This document shows, piece by piece, positions 1 through 5,803 of a DNA stretch of 14,830 bases. The stretch is from an uncultured bacterium (lineage in GTDB: Bacteria > Cyanobacteriota > Vampirovibrionia > Gastranaerophilales > Gastranaerophilaceae). Under the pieces are notes generated by a model. The model had not been told where the DNA came from, did no database searches, and was given only the letters and a program-made list of their open reading frames with translations. Location: the NCBI GenBank assembly GCA_902765655.1, contig CACXAK010000011.1, positions 1-14,830 of the forward strand, given 5' to 3'. The position numbers and the translations under genes are program-made. How positions within the stretch are numbered: the first letter of the stretch is position 1; the number at the start of each line of letters is the position of its first letter.

Positions 1-1
1 G

Positions 2-622
2 ATGAGTGAAGTAGAAGATATAAAATTGCAAAGAGAAAAGCTCAAAGAAGAAGCAAGACAAATAAAAATACAAAAACAAGAAGAACAACAAAAATTAAAA
101 GAAGCTGCAAGAATTGAAAGGCAAAAGCAAAAAGAAGCGATTTTGCAGGCAAAAGAAGCTGCAAAATTGGAAAAACAAAACCAAAAAGAGGCAGCATTGA
201 AATTAAAAGAGGAAGCAAAACTGCAAAAAGAGCAGGCAAAGGCAGAAGCACTTAAAATAAAAGAAGAAGAAAAGCTGAAAAAACAACAAGCAAAAGCAGA
301 GCAGCAAAAATTAAAACAAGAAGCAAAACAAGCAAAAGCTGCCGCTGCTGAAAAGATTAAACTTGAAAAAATTCAGGCGAAGACGGAACAAAAAAAGGAT
401 GAAGTAAAAATTAATCAGTTAAAATCCAAAATGATTCAAGAAAAATCAAATTCTTCTGAAACTGTAGAGAAAACTAAAAAAGAAAAATTAAGTTTTAAAG
501 AAAAAATACAACAATTTAAATCCAAGTTAAAATCTTCAAAGGACACAGCAAATACAGATTCAAACAAGGGTTCAAAAAAAGTAATAAAACAAATAAATTC
601 AAAAACAAAAGATACTGAATAA
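2..622 (+). CDS. Lys/Glu/Ala-rich helical (single-helix or coiled-coil) protein, possibly 5'-truncated
   Basis: No catalytic family is recognised. About residues 8-130 are nearly all Lys, Glu, Gln, Ala and Leu in recurrent short patterns such as KLKEEA, LQAKEAAKLE, KEQAKAEALKIKEEEKL and KQQAKAEQQKL. This predicts a long charged alpha-helix, either a TolA-like or ER/K-type rod or a coiled coil. The tail from about 145 is Ser/Lys/Thr-rich (SFKEKIQQFKSKLKSSK) and probably disordered and basic. There is no signal peptide, membrane segment or cysteine. The first ATG in the window lies at base 2 with no visible ribosome site, so this may be the C-terminal part of a longer protein or a start whose leader lies outside. 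It converges with serS and both end at one shared hairpin terminator. A structural or nucleic-acid-binding rod is possible, but the function is unknown. Confidence 0.6.
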   Translation: MSEVEDIKLQREKLKEEARQIKIQKQEEQQKLKEAARIERQKQKEAILQAKEAAKLEKQNQKEAALKLKEEAKLQKEQAKAEALKIKEEEKLKKQQAKAEQQKLKQEAKQAKAAAAEKIKLEKIQAKTEQKKDEVKINQLKSKMIQEKSNSSETVEKTKKEKLSFKEKIQQFKSKLKSSKDTANTDSNKGSKKVIKQINSKTKDTE

Positions 623-631
623 TAGTAATAA

Positions 632-656
632 AAAGGATGCCTTTATGGCATCCTTT
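632..656. terminator. Bidirectional intrinsic terminator between the rod protein and serS
   Basis: Perfect 10-bp arms AAAGGATGCC and GGCATCCTTT enclose a TTTAT loop. A-rich and T-rich flanks on the two sides allow it to end both convergent transcripts. Confidence 0.85.
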
Positions 657-664
657 AAATATAA

Positions 665-1930
665 TTAAATTTTATCAAAACCTGTATATTTTCTTAAAAC
701 TTCAGGAATAATAATTGTTCCGTCCGCCTGTTGGAAGTTTTCAATAATAGCTGCAAATGTTCTTCCGACTGCCAGACCTGAACCGTTTATTGTATGGACA
801 AATCTTGTTTTTCCGGTTGCTTTATCTTTATAACGAATGTTTGCTCTGCGTGCTTGGTAGTCGCCATAATTTGAGCAGCTTGAAATTTCTTTGTAGGTAT
901 TATATGACGGTAACCAAACTTCCAAATCCCAGCATTTGTTTGCACTAAAACCAATATCTGCCGTGCATAATGCCACTTTTCTGTATGGTAAACCTAATAG
1001 CTGAAGCATTCTTTCTCCGTCTTGTGTTAATTTTTCGTGCTCTGATGGCGAATTTTCAGGAGTTGTATATTTTACCATTTCAACTTTATTAAATTGATGA
1101 ACTCTTATTAAACCTCTTGTATCTTTTCCGGCGGAACCTGCTTCACGTCTGAAGCACGGAGTGTAAGCCGTCATGTATTTCGGTAAATCTTCTTCCGATA
1201 AAATTTCTCCGGCATAAATATTTGTAACGGGAACTTCTGCTGTCGGAATTAAGTATAAATCTTCATCTTCGCACTTATACATATCTTCTTTAAATTTAGG
1301 AAGCTGACCTGTACCTGTCATTGTTGCGGCATTTGCCATAAATGGTGGCAAAATTTCTTCGTAACCTTCATTTTCTGTATGCTGATCAAGGAAGAAATTT
1401 ATAATAGCACGTTCTAATCTTGCACCCTTACCTCTGTACAAGGTGAATCTTGATTGTGAAAGTTTTACCCCTCTTTCAAAATCAACCAAACCTTTTTCTT
1501 CGCATATATCCCAATGTGCTTTCGGTTCAAAATCAAATTTTGTCGGTTCACCCCAGGTTGAAACCACAACATTATCATCTTCTGATGTTCCGATTGGAGT
1601 AGTTTCATCAGGAATATTTGGAATATGAAGAAGAACATTTCTTTGTTTTGCATCAAGCTCATTTTGTTTTTCTTCAAGTTCTTTTATTTCATCACCCAAA
1701 ACGCGGACTTCTTCCTGAATAGCATCAGTATTTTCGCCGTTTTTCTTCATCATACCGATTTTTTGTGATTCGTTTTTGCGTTTTGCGCGCAATTCATCTG
1801 CCTGAGTTTGAATTTTTCTTCTTTCTTCGTCAATTTGCAATACTTCATCAATTGACCATTGCGGATTTCTTCTTTTTAAAAGTTCGTTTATTTTTTCGGG
1901 ATTTTCCCTGATTAGTTTAATATCTAGCAT
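665..1930 (-). CDS. serS: Seryl-tRNA synthetase (class II)
   Basis: It charges tRNA-Ser with serine in the cytoplasm and also makes Ser-tRNA for selenocysteine in species that use it. The 421 residues match the family's usual 420-430. Residues about 27-100 form the antiparallel coiled-coil arm that grips the tRNA-Ser long variable arm. The catalytic domain follows, with the serine-contacting TAE at 230-232, motif 2 at about 259-285 ([16 protein letters not shown], then [10 protein letters not shown]) and motif 3 at about 383-399 ([16 protein letters not shown]). The start is supported by an AGAGGG ribosome site 6-7 nt upstream and by the typical [11 protein letters not shown] terminus. It is transcribed away from the adjacent tag gene. 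No T-box-like leader is apparent, and the predicted 5' leader is only about 28 nt. Nothing is missing from the core motifs. Confidence 0.98.
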   Translation of the reverse strand: MLDIKLIRENPEKINELLKRRNPQWSIDEVLQIDEERRKIQTQADELRAKRKNESQKIGMMKKNGENTDAIQEEVRVLGDEIKELEEKQNELDAKQRNVLLHIPNIPDETTPIGTSEDDNVVVSTWGEPTKFDFEPKAHWDICEEKGLVDFERGVKLSQSRFTLYRGKGARLERAIINFFLDQHTENEGYEEILPPFMANAATMTGTGQLPKFKEDMYKCEDEDLYLIPTAEVPVTNIYAGEILSEEDLPKYMTAYTPCFRREAGSAGKDTRGLIRVHQFNKVEMVKYTTPENSPSEHEKLTQDGERMLQLLGLPYRKVALCTADIGFSANKCWDLEVWLPSYNTYKEISSCSNYGDYQARRANIRYKDKATGKTRFVHTINGSGLAVGRTFAAIIENFQQADGTIIIPEVLRKYTGFDKI

Positions 1931-1964
1931 ATTTCCCTCTTTTCTATTAATATTTCGCAGTTCA

Positions 1965-1993
1965 ATAATATTCTAAATATACCCTTTAATCAA
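1965..1993 (-). promoter_or_regulatory. Predicted serS promoter
   Basis: On the minus strand, TTGATT (1993-1988) and TATTAT (1970-1965) are separated by exactly 17 bp. The start point would fall near 1958. The -35 box overlaps the left edge of a 12-bp palindrome. Confidence 0.55.
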
Positions 1994-2003
1994 GATTAAT
2001 CTT
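1992..2003. promoter_or_regulatory. 12-bp palindrome between divergent serS and tag promoters
   Basis: AAGATTAATCTT is a perfect palindrome. It is preceded by another GATTAA half-site in inverted orientation (TTAATC at 1986-1991), giving three half-sites in 18 bp. It sits between the two predicted -35 boxes, a position where one bound protein could affect both genes. The protein is unknown and AT-rich chance occurrence is possible. Confidence 0.3.
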
Positions 2004-2007
2004 AAAA

Positions 2008-2039
2008 TTGACAAATAATACATATTTGCATATTATAAT
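2008..2039 (+). promoter_or_regulatory. Predicted tag promoter giving a leaderless mRNA
   Basis: A consensus TTGACA (2008-2013) is followed after 17 bp by TATTAT (2031-2036), which overlaps a consensus TATAAT (2034-2039). Either -10 box places the transcription start at about 2043-2046, and the ATG is at 2046. Confidence 0.65.
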
Positions 2040-2045
2040 TTATCT

Positions 2046-2588
2046 ATGCGCAGATGTTTTTGGGTTGATGAAAATTCTCAGATTTATAAAGATTATCATG
2101 ATAATGAATGGGGAATGCCAAAGTATGATGATCATGAACTTTTTGAATTGTTAGTTTTAGAGTCATTTCAGGCGGGGTTGTCATGGATTACCGTTTTAAA
2201 AAAACGTGAAGCATTTCGTAAGGCGTTTGATAATTTTGATGTTAAAAAAGTTGCAAATTATGATGAAAATAAAATTAATGAATTGTTGCAGAATGAAGCA
2301 ATTATAAGAAGCAGAGGAAAAATAAACAGTGCAGTTTCTAATGCAAAAATATTTATTCAAATACAAAAAGAATATGGTTCATTTTCAAAATATATCTGGG
2401 GTTTTACCGGTGGGAAAATAATTAAAAACAAAGATGATAAGTTTGAAGTATCTACCCCTTTGTCGGACAAAATATCAAAAGATCTTAAAAAACGCGGAAT
2501 GAAATATGTCGGAACCGTTATTATATATTCATATTTGCAATCAATAGGTATTGTAGATGATCATGAAACAACTTGTTTCAAATATTAA
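2046..2588 (+). CDS. tag: DNA-3-methyladenine glycosylase I
   Basis: It is a base-excision repair enzyme that removes 3-methyladenine from alkylated DNA. The 180-residue protein matches the Tag family along its length. Features include the N-terminal CFWV and YHDNEWG motifs, the active-site helix segment LESFQAGLSWITVLKKRE with Glu39 at the position of the E. coli catalytic Glu38, and the C-terminal DDHETTCF. The four zinc-snap ligands are present as Cys4, His18, His173 and Cys177, so the annotated start is required to keep Cys4. No SD sequence precedes the ATG, an in-frame stop lies at 2016-2018, and a strong promoter abuts the start, so the mRNA is probably leaderless. It is divergent from serS and followed 62 bp later by deoB, which has its own promoter signal. 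Confidence 0.96.
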   Translation: MRRCFWVDENSQIYKDYHDNEWGMPKYDDHELFELLVLESFQAGLSWITVLKKREAFRKAFDNFDVKKVANYDENKINELLQNEAIIRSRGKINSAVSNAKIFIQIQKEYGSFSKYIWGFTGGKIIKNKDDKFEVSTPLSDKISKDLKKRGMKYVGTVIIYSYLQSIGIVDDHETTCFKY

Positions 2589-2615
2589 ATTTTACTTTTA
2601 ATATTCTGAAAATTG

Positions 2616-2624
2616 TGTTAAAAT
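2616..2624 (+). promoter_or_regulatory. Predicted deoB extended -10 promoter element
   Basis: TGTTAAAAT fits an extended -10 (TG-N-TAAAAT). The -35 region is weak: TTTTAA at 2596-2601, 17 bp upstream. The predicted start is near 2631, followed by the GGGGA ribosome site at about 2639-2643. Confidence 0.4.
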
Positions 2625-2650
2625 CTAGCCATGGAATAGGGGAATAGATT

Positions 2651-3835
2651 ATGGATGTTAAAGCAGTAATAATTGTTATAGATTCAATGGGGATAGGGGC
2701 AATGGATGATTGTGCCGAATTTGGTGATATCCCGGAATGTAATACATTAAAGCATGTATGTGAATTTAATAACGGGTTGAATGTTCCGAATATGGAGGCC
2801 CTTGGGCTTGGGCATCTTGGGGACTTCAAGGGAATTGCAAAAGTTGAGCATCAAAAAGGTTACTGTGCAACATTGATTGAAAAATCAAAGGGAAAAGATA
2901 CAACAACAGGTCACTGGGAAATAGCGGGGCTTGTATCTGATAAGCCGTTTGCAACATTCCCTGACGGATTTCCAAAAGAACTTATAGATAAATTTATTGA
3001 AGAAACAGGATGCGGTGGTGTTTTGGCAAATATACCCGCAAGCGGAACTAAAATTATTGAAGAATTGAATGAAGAACATCATAAAACAAAATTTCCGATT
3101 GTGTATACATCTGCTGACAGTGTGTTTCAAATTGCACTTGACACGGATATGATTCCGCTTGAAACACTTTATAAATGGTGTGAAATTGCAAGGAAATTGC
3201 TTGATGATGGCGGATATAATGTTGCAAGGGTAATTGCACGTCCGTATAAAGTTATTGACGGCAAGCCGACAAGAATTTCAAAAGACAGACGTGATTATTC
3301 AATGGTGCCAAAACGTACCCTTTTAAATGAATTAAAAGAACGTGGGGATAAAGTTGTAGCTATCGGCAAAATTGAAGATATATTTTCCAAATCCGGCATA
3401 ACTCATGCAATTCATACCGGTTCTAATAAAGAAGGTCTTGAATTAACTCTTAAGGCCGTTAAAGGGGAATTACCGCTTGAAGATATTGCTTATGAAAAAG
3501 GCAAAGAATATAATGATAAAACTTTAATATTTACAAATCTTGTTGATACGGATATGCTTTACGGACACAGAAATGATGCGGCAGGATACGGTAAGGCGAT
3601 TGAAGAAATTGACACTTATATTGCTCCTATCATTGAAGCCATGAAAGAATATGATGCACTTATAATCACAGCTGATCATGGTTGTGACCCTTGTGTACCG
3701 GGTACAGATCATACCAGAGAAAAAGTTCCGTTTTTGTTCTACGGTAAAAAGACTGTCCCGAAAACAGGCGGTGAAAATCTCGGTGAAATTACAGGTTTTG
3801 ATTATATAGTTCAAAATATAAAAGATACTTTATAG
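2651..3835 (+). CDS. deoB: Phosphopentomutase
   Basis: It interconverts ribose-1-phosphate or deoxyribose-1-phosphate with the 5-phosphates, linking nucleoside salvage to central carbon metabolism. The 394 residues are typical of this alkaline-phosphatase-superfamily enzyme. The dinuclear metal site is recognisable: Asp11 (VIDSMGIGA), Asp301 and His306 (DTDMLYGHRND), Asp342 and His343 (TADHGCDP) and His354 (DHTREKVP). The phosphorylated-threonine segment is KDTTTGHWE at 82-90. The spacing of the metal ligands agrees with that of the Bacillus enzyme as I recall it. The start is supported by a GGGGA site 8-10 nt upstream and the conserved N terminus. No purine nucleoside phosphorylase, deoxyribose-phosphate aldolase or cytidine deaminase gene lies beside it, so it is not in a classical deo operon here. 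No strong terminator follows before the next promoter. Confidence 0.98.
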   Translation: MDVKAVIIVIDSMGIGAMDDCAEFGDIPECNTLKHVCEFNNGLNVPNMEALGLGHLGDFKGIAKVEHQKGYCATLIEKSKGKDTTTGHWEIAGLVSDKPFATFPDGFPKELIDKFIEETGCGGVLANIPASGTKIIEELNEEHHKTKFPIVYTSADSVFQIALDTDMIPLETLYKWCEIARKLLDDGGYNVARVIARPYKVIDGKPTRISKDRRDYSMVPKRTLLNELKERGDKVVAIGKIEDIFSKSGITHAIHTGSNKEGLELTLKAVKGELPLEDIAYEKGKEYNDKTLIFTNLVDTDMLYGHRNDAAGYGKAIEEIDTYIAPIIEAMKEYDALIITADHGCDPCVPGTDHTREKVPFLFYGKKTVPKTGGENLGEITGFDYIVQNIKDTL

Positions 3836-3901
3836 ATTAAAGACGGGTATTGTCAAAAAAAATATTTAGAATAAAGAATAATTTGCTTTATACCAATTTG
3901 T

Positions 3902-3919
3902 CACTGTTATTCAATAGTG
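3902..3919. repeat. Small inverted repeat downstream of deoB
   Basis: CACTGTT and AATAGTG pair over 7 bp with one G-U and an ATTC loop. No U-tract follows, so it is a weak terminator candidate at best. It may simply structure the 3' end of the deoB transcript. Confidence 0.35.
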
Positions 3920-3920
3920 T

Positions 3921-3940
3921 CTGAAAAGAGGAATTTTCAG
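3921..3940. promoter_or_regulatory. Dyad overlapping the -35 of the toxin-like gene (candidate operator)
   Basis: Perfect 7-bp inverted arms CTGAAAA (3921-3927) and TTTTCAG (3934-3940) flank GAGGAA. The right arm contains the predicted -35 hexamer TTTTCA, so a dimeric repressor bound here would block the promoter. No regulator gene lies nearby. Confidence 0.4.
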
Positions 3941-3962
3941 GTAATATATAAACTTTTATAAT
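3934..3962 (+). promoter_or_regulatory. Predicted promoter of the MuF/toxin-like gene
   Basis: TTTTCA (3934-3939), a 17-bp spacer and consensus TATAAT (3957-3962). The start point is predicted at about 3968-3970, just inside the hairpin that can mask the SD. Confidence 0.55.
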
Positions 3963-3963
3963 A

Positions 3964-3992
3964 CTCCTTGATTTAGATTTAAATCAAAGGAG
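3964..3992 (+). promoter_or_regulatory. SD-sequestering hairpin
   Basis: CTCC-TTGATTTA (3964-3975) pairs with TAAATCAA (3980-3987), then a bulged A, then GGAG (3989-3992). This gives 12 bp in total with a GATT loop. GGAG is the SD of the gene starting at 4001. The CTCC anti-SD lies upstream of the predicted start point, so it would be present only in read-through RNA. Transcripts from the local promoter would keep only the TTGATTTA/TAAATCAA part and leave the SD exposed. Confidence 0.55.
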
Positions 3993-4000
3993 AAATATAA

Positions 4001-4993
4001 ATGGCAAATTTAAAAGAAAAGATTTTAAAATCACTAAAAAACACTAAACAAATAGAGCCAACATTAAACACTCTATCAAAATCACAAGAAAATTTACTTA
4101 AAAACTATTCTAATCCTGTTTTTAACCAAAAGGATAAGGGCAAATTACTAAAGTCTTATACTAATTTGCAAGATGTGGGTAAATCTTTATATCGGTATGG
4201 CGCATTGCTGGATAATAATTATTATGCAGATGCAAAAGAAGAAAAGGAAGATATTGAAAACGTCATATTAAAAGGCGGATTGAGTTATTATCATTATGTT
4301 TGGCATTCAGAAAATGGTGAAAGCACTTGTGATGAATGCAAAAAACTTGATGGACAAATTTTTGAAATGGGAGAAGAAGTTCCGGAAAGACCGCACCCTA
4401 ATTGTCAATGCTACGTTGAGATTGTTGAATATGAAGATGAAAATTCTGCTCCTGAACCAAGCGAGGATAAAGAACCTTGTGATTGTCTTGATGATTTACC
4501 AACACAATTTGCTAATTTAGTTGATGAAGCAAAAAGATTACAAAATAATATCAAAGATATGATTAAAAAGTTATTTAGTAAAATAAAAACAAGAGCAGGT
4601 AAATTATACGAAGATGCTTGTCAAAAGATACTCGAGGAGGCTGCTACATGGGACAATGCGGCAGGCGATTTTGCAAGGAACTATAATGATATGGTAAGTG
4701 CGGATACTATTAATGCGGATAAATATTTTCATTCAAAAGCAAATTGTCAAGCTACACAACGAGGTGGAGCTGGGGAAGTTTTAGCAGAAGCCATAAGTTT
4801 ATTAAGAGAACTTGAGGAAGGTACACGAAAAGTTCTTTTTGAAGGGGCTGATTTAATTGAACAAATTGAAGATGCTAATCGTGATATGGAAGCTAATAAA
4901 TACGGCCGTGAACAAGGAAAAATGAATCCGAACGAAGCTTGTGAAATTTTAATAGATATATTAAGACCAAATGGTTTGCCAGATAAATATTAA
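4001..4993 (+). CDS. MuF-like phage head protein fused to a polymorphic-toxin-type C-terminal domain (candidate toxin)
   Basis: This is a 330-residue soluble protein. An alpha-helical N terminus (1-95) leads into a compact motif typical of the C-terminal end of Mu gpF-like phage head-morphogenesis proteins: Cys110-x2-Cys113, KLDGQIFEMGEEVPERP, then His132-Pro-Asn-Cys135-x-Cys137. An acidic linker (PEPSEDKEPCDC) and a helical stretch (165-235) follow. The end, about 225-330, has NYNDM, ADKYFHSKANCQATQRG at 239-255, DMEANKYGR and RPNGLPDKY. I recall this pattern from the extreme C terminus of Rhs and other polymorphic toxins, but could not search it. Phage-borne MuF-toxin fusions are an established class. 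The gene has a strong SD (AAAGGAG, 8 nt), its own promoter and a possible SD mask. The small membrane protein 2 bp downstream looks like its immunity partner. No capsid, portal or terminase gene is present, so the fusion is a remnant or an adapted cargo. The toxic activity is unknown. Confidence 0.6.
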   Translation: MANLKEKILKSLKNTKQIEPTLNTLSKSQENLLKNYSNPVFNQKDKGKLLKSYTNLQDVGKSLYRYGALLDNNYYADAKEEKEDIENVILKGGLSYYHYVWHSENGESTCDECKKLDGQIFEMGEEVPERPHPNCQCYVEIVEYEDENSAPEPSEDKEPCDCLDDLPTQFANLVDEAKRLQNNIKDMIKKLFSKIKTRAGKLYEDACQKILEEAATWDNAAGDFARNYNDMVSADTINADKYFHSKANCQATQRGGAGEVLAEAISLLRELEEGTRKVLFEGADLIEQIEDANRDMEANKYGREQGKMNPNEACEILIDILRPNGLPDKY

Positions 4994-4995
4994 TA

Positions 4996-5247
4996 ATGTA
5001 TTATACGAATATGAAAGTACTATTTGTAATTTTAACTCTAGTTATATCATTATTTTTGTTAAATGGATATTTTATTTCAAATACCAATTGGTCAAATATA
5101 GATTCTTGTCTTGATAAAGGTTATTGCTGGGATTATATCCGAAATCGATGTGAGGAAAAAGATCAAGGTTTTTGTGTAAAAAATGAACAAGATTGCATAA
5201 ACAGACATGGCAAATGGTTAGATGATAAAAAATATTGTTCATTATAA
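4996..5247 (+). CDS. Small Cys-rich membrane-anchored protein, candidate immunity protein
   Basis: This 83-residue protein has one hydrophobic segment at about 7-27 (VLFVILTLVISLFLLNGYFI) and then a short domain with six cysteines at 38, 44, 52, 60, 67 and 81. The motif SCLDKGYCWDYIRNRCE resembles small proteins I recall downstream of polymorphic-toxin genes. The hydrophobic segment has no lipobox Cys, so it is probably an uncleaved anchor. The six cysteines suggest up to three extracytoplasmic disulfides. The gene starts 2 bp after the toxin-like stop and has no SD of its own, so translation by reinitiation coupled to the upstream gene is likely. A second ATG at 5011 (Met6) would give a more usual membrane-anchor start and also lacks an SD. 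The immunity role is inferred from position, size and motif. Confidence 0.55.
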   Translation: MYYTNMKVLFVILTLVISLFLLNGYFISNTNWSNIDSCLDKGYCWDYIRNRCEEKDQGFCVKNEQDCINRHGKWLDDKKYCSL

Positions 5248-5501
5248 TAAAGGGTTGACTATTTCAGTAAAAAGTATCCATTCTGTTATTCCCAAAGTAA
5301 TTATTAAAATTTGTATATGAAGAAGCCCATGTAATAAAATCTATTGTTGAAAATTACAACCTAACTCTTTCAAGTAAATAGGTCTGGTTCTAACCCGACA
5401 AAAACTTTATTAATCATCCTAAAGATAACAGTTATTGTAAATATTTTGATAAATATATTTTAAAAACAGAATGTGGAAATTTTTTTAAATTTGTTATATA
5501 A
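5248..5501 (+). other. Gene-free stretch with possible decayed coding sequence
   Basis: No intact gene is visible. Three stop-free pieces read like protein: 5255-5317 in one frame (SVKSIHSVIPKVIIK), then 5301-5378 shifted to another frame (YEEAHVIKSIVENYNLTL), and after two stops 5394-5498 in that same frame (NHPKDNSYCKYFDKYILK). These could be a frameshifted, stop-containing remnant of another small gene of the insert. The longest piece is 35 codons, not rare by chance in such AT-rich DNA. A T-arm-like string GGTTCTAACCC at about 5386-5396 does not belong to a foldable tRNA. There is no clear terminator for the toxin pair. Confidence 0.25.
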
Positions 5502-5502
5502 T
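5474..5502 (+). promoter_or_regulatory. Predicted ferredoxin promoter
   Basis: Consensus TATAAT at 5497-5502. A poor -35 (TGGAAA, 5474-5479) lies 17 bp upstream, followed by a T-rich spacer. The start is predicted near 5509. Confidence 0.5.
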
Positions 5503-5508
5503 GTTTTT

Positions 5509-5523
5509 GCGAATTTATTTCGC
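5509..5523 (+). promoter_or_regulatory. 5'-terminal stem-loop of the ferredoxin mRNA
   Basis: GCGAA and TTCGC arms enclose TTTAT and begin at the predicted first transcribed base. A hairpin at the very 5' end is a known way to slow RNA decay. The role here is inferred. Confidence 0.4.
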
Positions 5524-5553
5524 GTGGTTAAATAAAAATAAGGAGAAATTAAA

Positions 5554-5730
5554 ATGGCAGTTACAATTAGTGATTCATGTATTGCATGCGGTGCTTGCGA
5601 ATCAATTTGTTCAGATGTATTTTCAATCGAAGATAAGGCAGTTGTAAATGAAGCTGCAGTTGCTGATAACATTGACAGCGTAAAAGAAGCAGCTGATGCT
5701 TGCCCTGTTGGTGCTATCGAAGTTGAATAA
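5554..5730 (+). CDS. Single [4Fe-4S] ferredoxin
   Basis: A 58-residue cytoplasmic electron carrier. Cys9, Cys12 and Cys15 (SCIACGACES) plus Cys50 followed by Pro (DACPVGAIEVE) are the four expected cluster ligands. This is the arrangement of one-cluster ferredoxins such as that of Thermotoga, not the two-cluster clostridial type. Cys19, which in that type forms a disulfide with a mid-protein cysteine, is present but its partner is missing, so it is free here. The domain core is acidic, as usual for ferredoxins. An AAGGAG site 8 nt upstream fixes the start. It is monocistronic, between its own promoter and a strong terminator. Likely partners are oxidoreductases such as pyruvate:ferredoxin oxidoreductase or hydrogenase, but none is encoded here. 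Confidence 0.95.
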   Translation: MAVTISDSCIACGACESICSDVFSIEDKAVVNEAAVADNIDSVKEAADACPVGAIEVE

Positions 5731-5758
5731 TTAAAAAAGTTCAAATACTATACAAAAT

Positions 5759-5784
5759 AACCGATTTTCAAATGAAAATCGGTT
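5759..5784. terminator. Bidirectional terminator of ferredoxin and prepilin genes
   Basis: AACCGATTTT and AAAATCGGTT pair perfectly around CAAATG, with T-rich flanks on both strands (ATTTTATT on plus, ATTTTG on minus). The same stem sequence recurs in the lysS terminator. Confidence 0.85.
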
Positions 5785-5803
5785 ATTTTATTGAATTACT
5801 TTT

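Noticed and set aside
1931..1957. T-box or other riboswitch ahead of serS
   Set aside because: The predicted leader is about 28 nt, too short for a T-box, with no terminator hairpin.
2578..2829. 83-residue minus-strand reading frame at the deoB start
   Set aside because: It is antisense to conserved deoB sequence and has no ribosome site.
3841..3960. Intrinsic terminator for deoB
   Set aside because: The hairpins at 3871-3891 and 3902-3919 are weak and have no U-tract.
5380..5405. T-arm-like string GGTTCTAACCC suggesting a tRNA gene
   Set aside because: The flanks do not fold into acceptor, D or anticodon arms, and the arm pairing has a mismatch. At most it is a remnant.
5460..5744. 94-residue minus-strand reading frame
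   Set aside because: It is the antisense shadow of the ferredoxin gene, which has a clear SD and cluster motif.
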